Part shown: piece after piece, positions 61,291 through 64,000 of the stretch
Layout: every line of letters begins with the position of its first letter
How positions within the stretch are numbered: position 1 is the first letter of the stretch
Source: Hyphomicrobiales bacterium
Lineage (GTDB): Bacteria > Pseudomonadota > Alphaproteobacteria > Rhizobiales > Xanthobacteraceae
Direction: 5' to 3'
Assembly (NCBI GenBank): GCA_021732215.1
Contig: JAKFVL010000032.1
Coordinates: 248,001-312,000, forward strand
DNA length: 64,000 nucleotides
The notes under the pieces: model-generated
What the model saw: only the letters and a program-made list of their open reading frames with translations
Told to the model about the DNA's origin: nothing
The model's database searches: none
Translations under genes and position numbers: made by a program

Positions 61291-62076
61291 ATGCCCCGTT
61301 TTGCCGCCAATCTCTCGATGATGTTCACCGAATGGGCGTTTCTCGATCGCTTCAAGGCCGCGCGCGACAATGGCTTCGATGCAGTGGAATTCCTGTTTCC
61401 CTACGATCATCCGCCGGAGGCGGTCGGGATGGCGCTGAAGGACAACCAGCTCACGCAGGCGCTGTTCAACTGCCCGCCCGGCGATTGGGCAAACGGTGAG
61501 CGTGGCCTCGCCGTATTCCCCGAACGGCGCGCCGAGTTCGAGGCGTCGATCGGTAAAGCGCTGGTGTACGCGGATGCGACCGGCGTGAAGCGGCTGCATC
61601 TGATGGCGGGCATCGCGAAGCCGGGCGATCCGGTGGCGAAGGCTGCTTACGAAAGTGCGATCCGGTTTGCCTGCGATCGCGCTGCACCGAAGGGCCTCGA
61701 TATCGTCATCGAGCCGATAAACGCGCGCAATGTGCCGGGTTTTTTCCTGAACAATTTCGATGTGGCGGCGGAGATCGTGACGCGCCTGGCGCGATCGAAT
61801 CTCAAACTGCAGTTCGACATCTACCATCGCCAGATCATCCATGGCGACGTGATCCGCGGGCTGGAGGCGATGATGCCGATCATCGGTCATGTCCAGACCG
61901 CGTCCGTGCCCGAGCGCAACGAGCCGGGCACCGGCGAATTGGACGATGCGCGCATATTCGCCACGCTGGACCGGCTCGGCTACGCGGGTTTTGTCGGCTG
62001 CGAATACAACCCGAAGGGCAAGACAGTGGACGGGCTGGGCTGGCTCAAGACCATGCGTCAAGAAAAACCATCATGA
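61291..62076 (+). CDS. otnI: 2-oxo-tetronate isomerase (Hyi-like)
   Basis: A 261-aa TIM-barrel protein of the hydroxypyruvate isomerase family (RFAANLSMMFTEWAFLDRF at the start, IEPINARNVPGFFLNN, LQFDIYHRQIIHGD, GCEYNPKG). In the otn pathway OtnI converts 2-oxo-tetronate to 3-oxo-tetronate. It lies 2 bp after ltnD and overlaps otnK by 4 bp. Confidence 0.87.
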   Translation: MPRFAANLSMMFTEWAFLDRFKAARDNGFDAVEFLFPYDHPPEAVGMALKDNQLTQALFNCPPGDWANGERGLAVFPERRAEFEASIGKALVYADATGVKRLHLMAGIAKPGDPVAKAAYESAIRFACDRAAPKGLDIVIEPINARNVPGFFLNNFDVAAEIVTRLARSNLKLQFDIYHRQIIHGDVIRGLEAMMPIIGHVQTASVPERNEPGTGELDDARIFATLDRLGYAGFVGCEYNPKGKTVDGLGWLKTMRQEKPS

Positions 62077-63335
62077 TCCTCGGTTGCATCGCCGACGATC
62101 TCACCGGCGCGACCGATCTCGCGCTGATGCTGACGCGCGAAGGGATGCGGACGGTGCAATCGGCTGGCCTGCCGCCGGACGATCTGGATGTAAACAACGT
62201 CGATGCGCTGGTGATTGCGCTGAAGTCGCGCACGATCCCGGCGGCGGACGCGGTGAAGCAGTCGCTCGATGCCGCGGAGGTCTTGCAGCGGCTTGGCGCG
62301 CAACGGCTGCTCTTCAAGTATTGCTCGACATTCGATTCGACGGATGATGGCAATATCGGCCCGGTCACCGAGGCGCTGCTCGGCGTCACCGGCGGCGGCG
62401 TCACCATTGCCTGCCCGGTGTTTCCGCAGGCCGGGCGCACGTTGTTCATGGGCAACTTGTTCGTCAACGGCATTCCGCTCAGCGAAAGCCCGATGAAAGA
62501 TCACCCGCTGACGCCGATGCGCGATTCGAATCTGGTGCGGGTGTTGCAACGGCAGACCAAACTGAAAGTTGGTCTCATCCATTATGCAACCGTCGATGCG
62601 GGAGCGGACGCGCTGCGCAAGGTGCTGGAAAGCGATCGCGAGCATCGCATCTTCATCGTCGATGCGGTGAAGGACGATCACCTGCGCAGCATTGGTGCGG
62701 CGTTATCGCATCTGCCGCTGATCACCGGCGGCTCCGGTGTCGCCATGGGATTGCCGCAAGCCTATCTGGCTGCCGGATTGATCGATCAACTGACGCCGGC
62801 AGCCGAGCGCATGGCAGCGCCTCAAGGCTGCCGCGCGATTCTGGCCGGATCGTGTTCAGCTGCCACGCGCGGTCAGGTCAGGGCGGCGATTGCTGCCGGA
62901 ATTCCCAGCTTCCGGATCGATCCGCTGGAGATCGCCGACGGCGTGCAGAATCCATCGCAGCTGCTGCAATGGGTCGATCGCCAGCCCGCTGACAAACCGT
63001 TTCTGATTTACTCCAGCGATGAGCCGGATGCCGTGCGTGTTGCGCAGGAGCGGCTTGGCCGCGACAAAGCAGGCATCGTGGTCGAGCATCTTTTGGGCGC
63101 GGTGGCTGCGGCGCTTCCGGCGCGCGGGTTCACGCGGCTGATCGTTGCCGGTGGCGAGACCTCGGGTGCCGTGGTGCAGGCGCTCGGCGTCAAGGCGCTG
63201 ACCATCGGACCGGAGATCGATCCCGGCGTGCCATGGACCCGCAGCACCTCGAAGCCGGATGTGGCGCTGGCGCTGAAGTCAGGTAACTTCGGCAGCGAGG
63301 ATTTCTTCCTCAAGGCCTGGGACCGATTATCGTGA
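62073..63335 (+). CDS. otnK: 3-oxo-tetronate kinase (DUF1537)
   Basis: A 420-aa four-carbon acid sugar kinase. The N-terminal substrate domain begins IADDLTGATDLALML and contains KYCSTFDSTDDGNIGPVTEA; the C-terminal nucleotide domain has VAGGETSGAVV. It phosphorylates 3-oxo-tetronate. It overlaps both neighbours by 4 bp, so the pathway genes are translationally coupled. Confidence 0.92.
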   Translation: MILGCIADDLTGATDLALMLTREGMRTVQSAGLPPDDLDVNNVDALVIALKSRTIPAADAVKQSLDAAEVLQRLGAQRLLFKYCSTFDSTDDGNIGPVTEALLGVTGGGVTIACPVFPQAGRTLFMGNLFVNGIPLSESPMKDHPLTPMRDSNLVRVLQRQTKLKVGLIHYATVDAGADALRKVLESDREHRIFIVDAVKDDHLRSIGAALSHLPLITGGSGVAMGLPQAYLAAGLIDQLTPAAERMAAPQGCRAILAGSCSAATRGQVRAAIAAGIPSFRIDPLEIADGVQNPSQLLQWVDRQPADKPFLIYSSDEPDAVRVAQERLGRDKAGIVVEHLLGAVAAALPARGFTRLIVAGGETSGAVVQALGVKALTIGPEIDPGVPWTRSTSKPDVALALKSGNFGSEDFFLKAWDRLS

Positions 63336-63970
63336 GCGAAAGTAAACTCCGCGAGCAGATCTGCGCGACCGGCGCTTCGCTGTTCAACCGCGGACTGACC
63401 CATGGCTCCAGCGGCAACATCTCGGTGCGGCTGCCGGATGGCGGCTGGTTGATGACGCCGACCAATGCCTCGCTCGGCGCGCTCGATCCGGCGCGGCTGT
63501 CGCGGCTCGATGCCAAGGGCCGTCTCGTCGATGGCGACGCACCGACCAAGGAAGCCTTCTTGCATCGCGCGATGTATGGACAACGCGACGGCGCGCACGC
63601 CGTCGTGCATCTGCATTCGACGCACTCGGTTGCGGTGTCGTGCCTGCACGGGCTCGATCATCATGATTGCCTGCCGCCGCTGACCGCCTATTACGTCATG
63701 CGCATCGGACATTTGCCGCTGGTTCCGTACTTCGCGCCGGGCGATGACGAACTGGCGCGCGCGGTCGAAAAGCTCGCGGGCAAGCATCACGCGATGCTGC
63801 TGTCCAACCACGGGCCGGTGGTCGCAGGCACCACGCTGGAAAATGCAATCTATGCGACCGAAGAACTCGAAGAGACCGCGCGGCTGTTTCTGATGCTTCA
63901 AGGCAAGATGATCCAGCCGCTCACCAGGGCCGAAGCTGACGACCTGCGCAAACGCAAGTCGGTGTGGTGA
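63332..63970 (+). CDS. otnC: 3-oxo-tetronate 4-phosphate decarboxylase (class II aldolase family)
   Basis: A 212-aa class II aldolase/adducin-type protein with metal-binding histidines in HLHSTH and a later histidine in SNHGP, the acidic residue in KEAFLHR, and the phosphate-binding THGSSGNIS. It would release CO2 to give dihydroxyacetone phosphate. It starts with GTG at 63332. This completes the operon. The last 25 bp of the window begin another intergenic palindrome (CCCCGCGTTCGCGGGG). Confidence 0.9.
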   Translation: MSESKLREQICATGASLFNRGLTHGSSGNISVRLPDGGWLMTPTNASLGALDPARLSRLDAKGRLVDGDAPTKEAFLHRAMYGQRDGAHAVVHLHSTHSVAVSCLHGLDHHDCLPPLTAYYVMRIGHLPLVPYFAPGDDELARAVEKLAGKHHAMLLSNHGPVVAGTTLENAIYATEELEETARLFLMLQGKMIQPLTRAEADDLRKRKSVW

Positions 63971-64000
63971 GTGAGTGTCGTCCCCGCGTTCGCGGGGACG

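Noticed and set aside
1..64000. CRISPR array or toxin-antitoxin/defence island
   Set aside because: No regularly spaced identical repeats and no recognisable cas, toxin-antitoxin or restriction genes were seen; repeated sequences are dispersed palindromes.

Overview
The window is chromosomal DNA, GC-rich at roughly 62%, from an alphaproteobacterium of the Bradyrhizobium/Rhodopseudomonas/Afipia group (Nitrobacteraceae). The assignment rests on several features: the cell-cycle regulator GcrA; a SAM-II riboswitch before metZ; a class I lysyl-tRNA synthetase; a class III-type PHA synthase pair with a phasin; OpgC; a two-domain dCTP deaminase; and many short palindromes with the core AGTGGNNACCGGTTTT. 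The genus is inferred, not proven. There is no prophage, conjugative element, CRISPR array or complete insertion sequence. Most of the window is ordinary, densely packed chromosome with ATGA-type overlaps.

Region by region. 0-7 kb: an SDR oxidoreductase cut by the left edge, a NodB-type polysaccharide deacetylase, an OmpA/BON envelope protein with a small membrane partner, a YbhN-type membrane protein overlapping a PhoR-like kinase, and gcrA facing them. 7-11.5 kb: argD-argF-hslO, a GST and apaG, with a small-RNA-like structure before argD. 11.7-14.7 kb: opgC with two secreted SGNH proteins, the first of which has lost its catalytic residues. 14.7-18.3 kb: metZ under a SAM-II riboswitch with overlapping terminator and antiterminator, dCTP deaminase, and a secreted metallo-beta-lactamase-fold protein. 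18.4-28.9 kb: DUF302 protein, sorbosone-dehydrogenase-like lipoprotein, acyl-CoA dehydrogenase, MATE transporter, an ogt-araC-VOC-SRPBCC operon, a CPA2 antiporter and a DUF3124 protein.

29-51 kb is rich in acyl-chain and storage-polymer genes. After a tRNA-Gly(CCC) come an alpha/beta hydrolase-OsmC fusion, a patatin, two paralogous alpha/beta hydrolases, a WS/DGAT acyltransferase, an epoxide-hydrolase-like enzyme, an acyl-CoA ligase, a self-sufficient CYP102-type P450, PhaE-PhaC, a phasin, a PHB-depolymerase-like esterase and a 3-ketosteroid-dehydrogenase-like flavoprotein. Together they suggest uptake, activation, oxidation and storage of fatty acyl chains. In this block a DUF445 gene has been interrupted near its 5' end by a small element made of two long hairpins. 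Removing 170 bp restores an uninterrupted gene; this is the most striking observation in the window.

51-64 kb: a SCO copper chaperone behind a 57-aa membrane protein, a glycosyltransferase with an N-terminal MshEN-like domain facing a periplasmic binding protein, Pr6Pr-lysK, an S24-type repressor, pyrD, and a complete ltnD-otnI-otnK-otnC operon predicted to degrade L-threonate to dihydroxyacetone phosphate.
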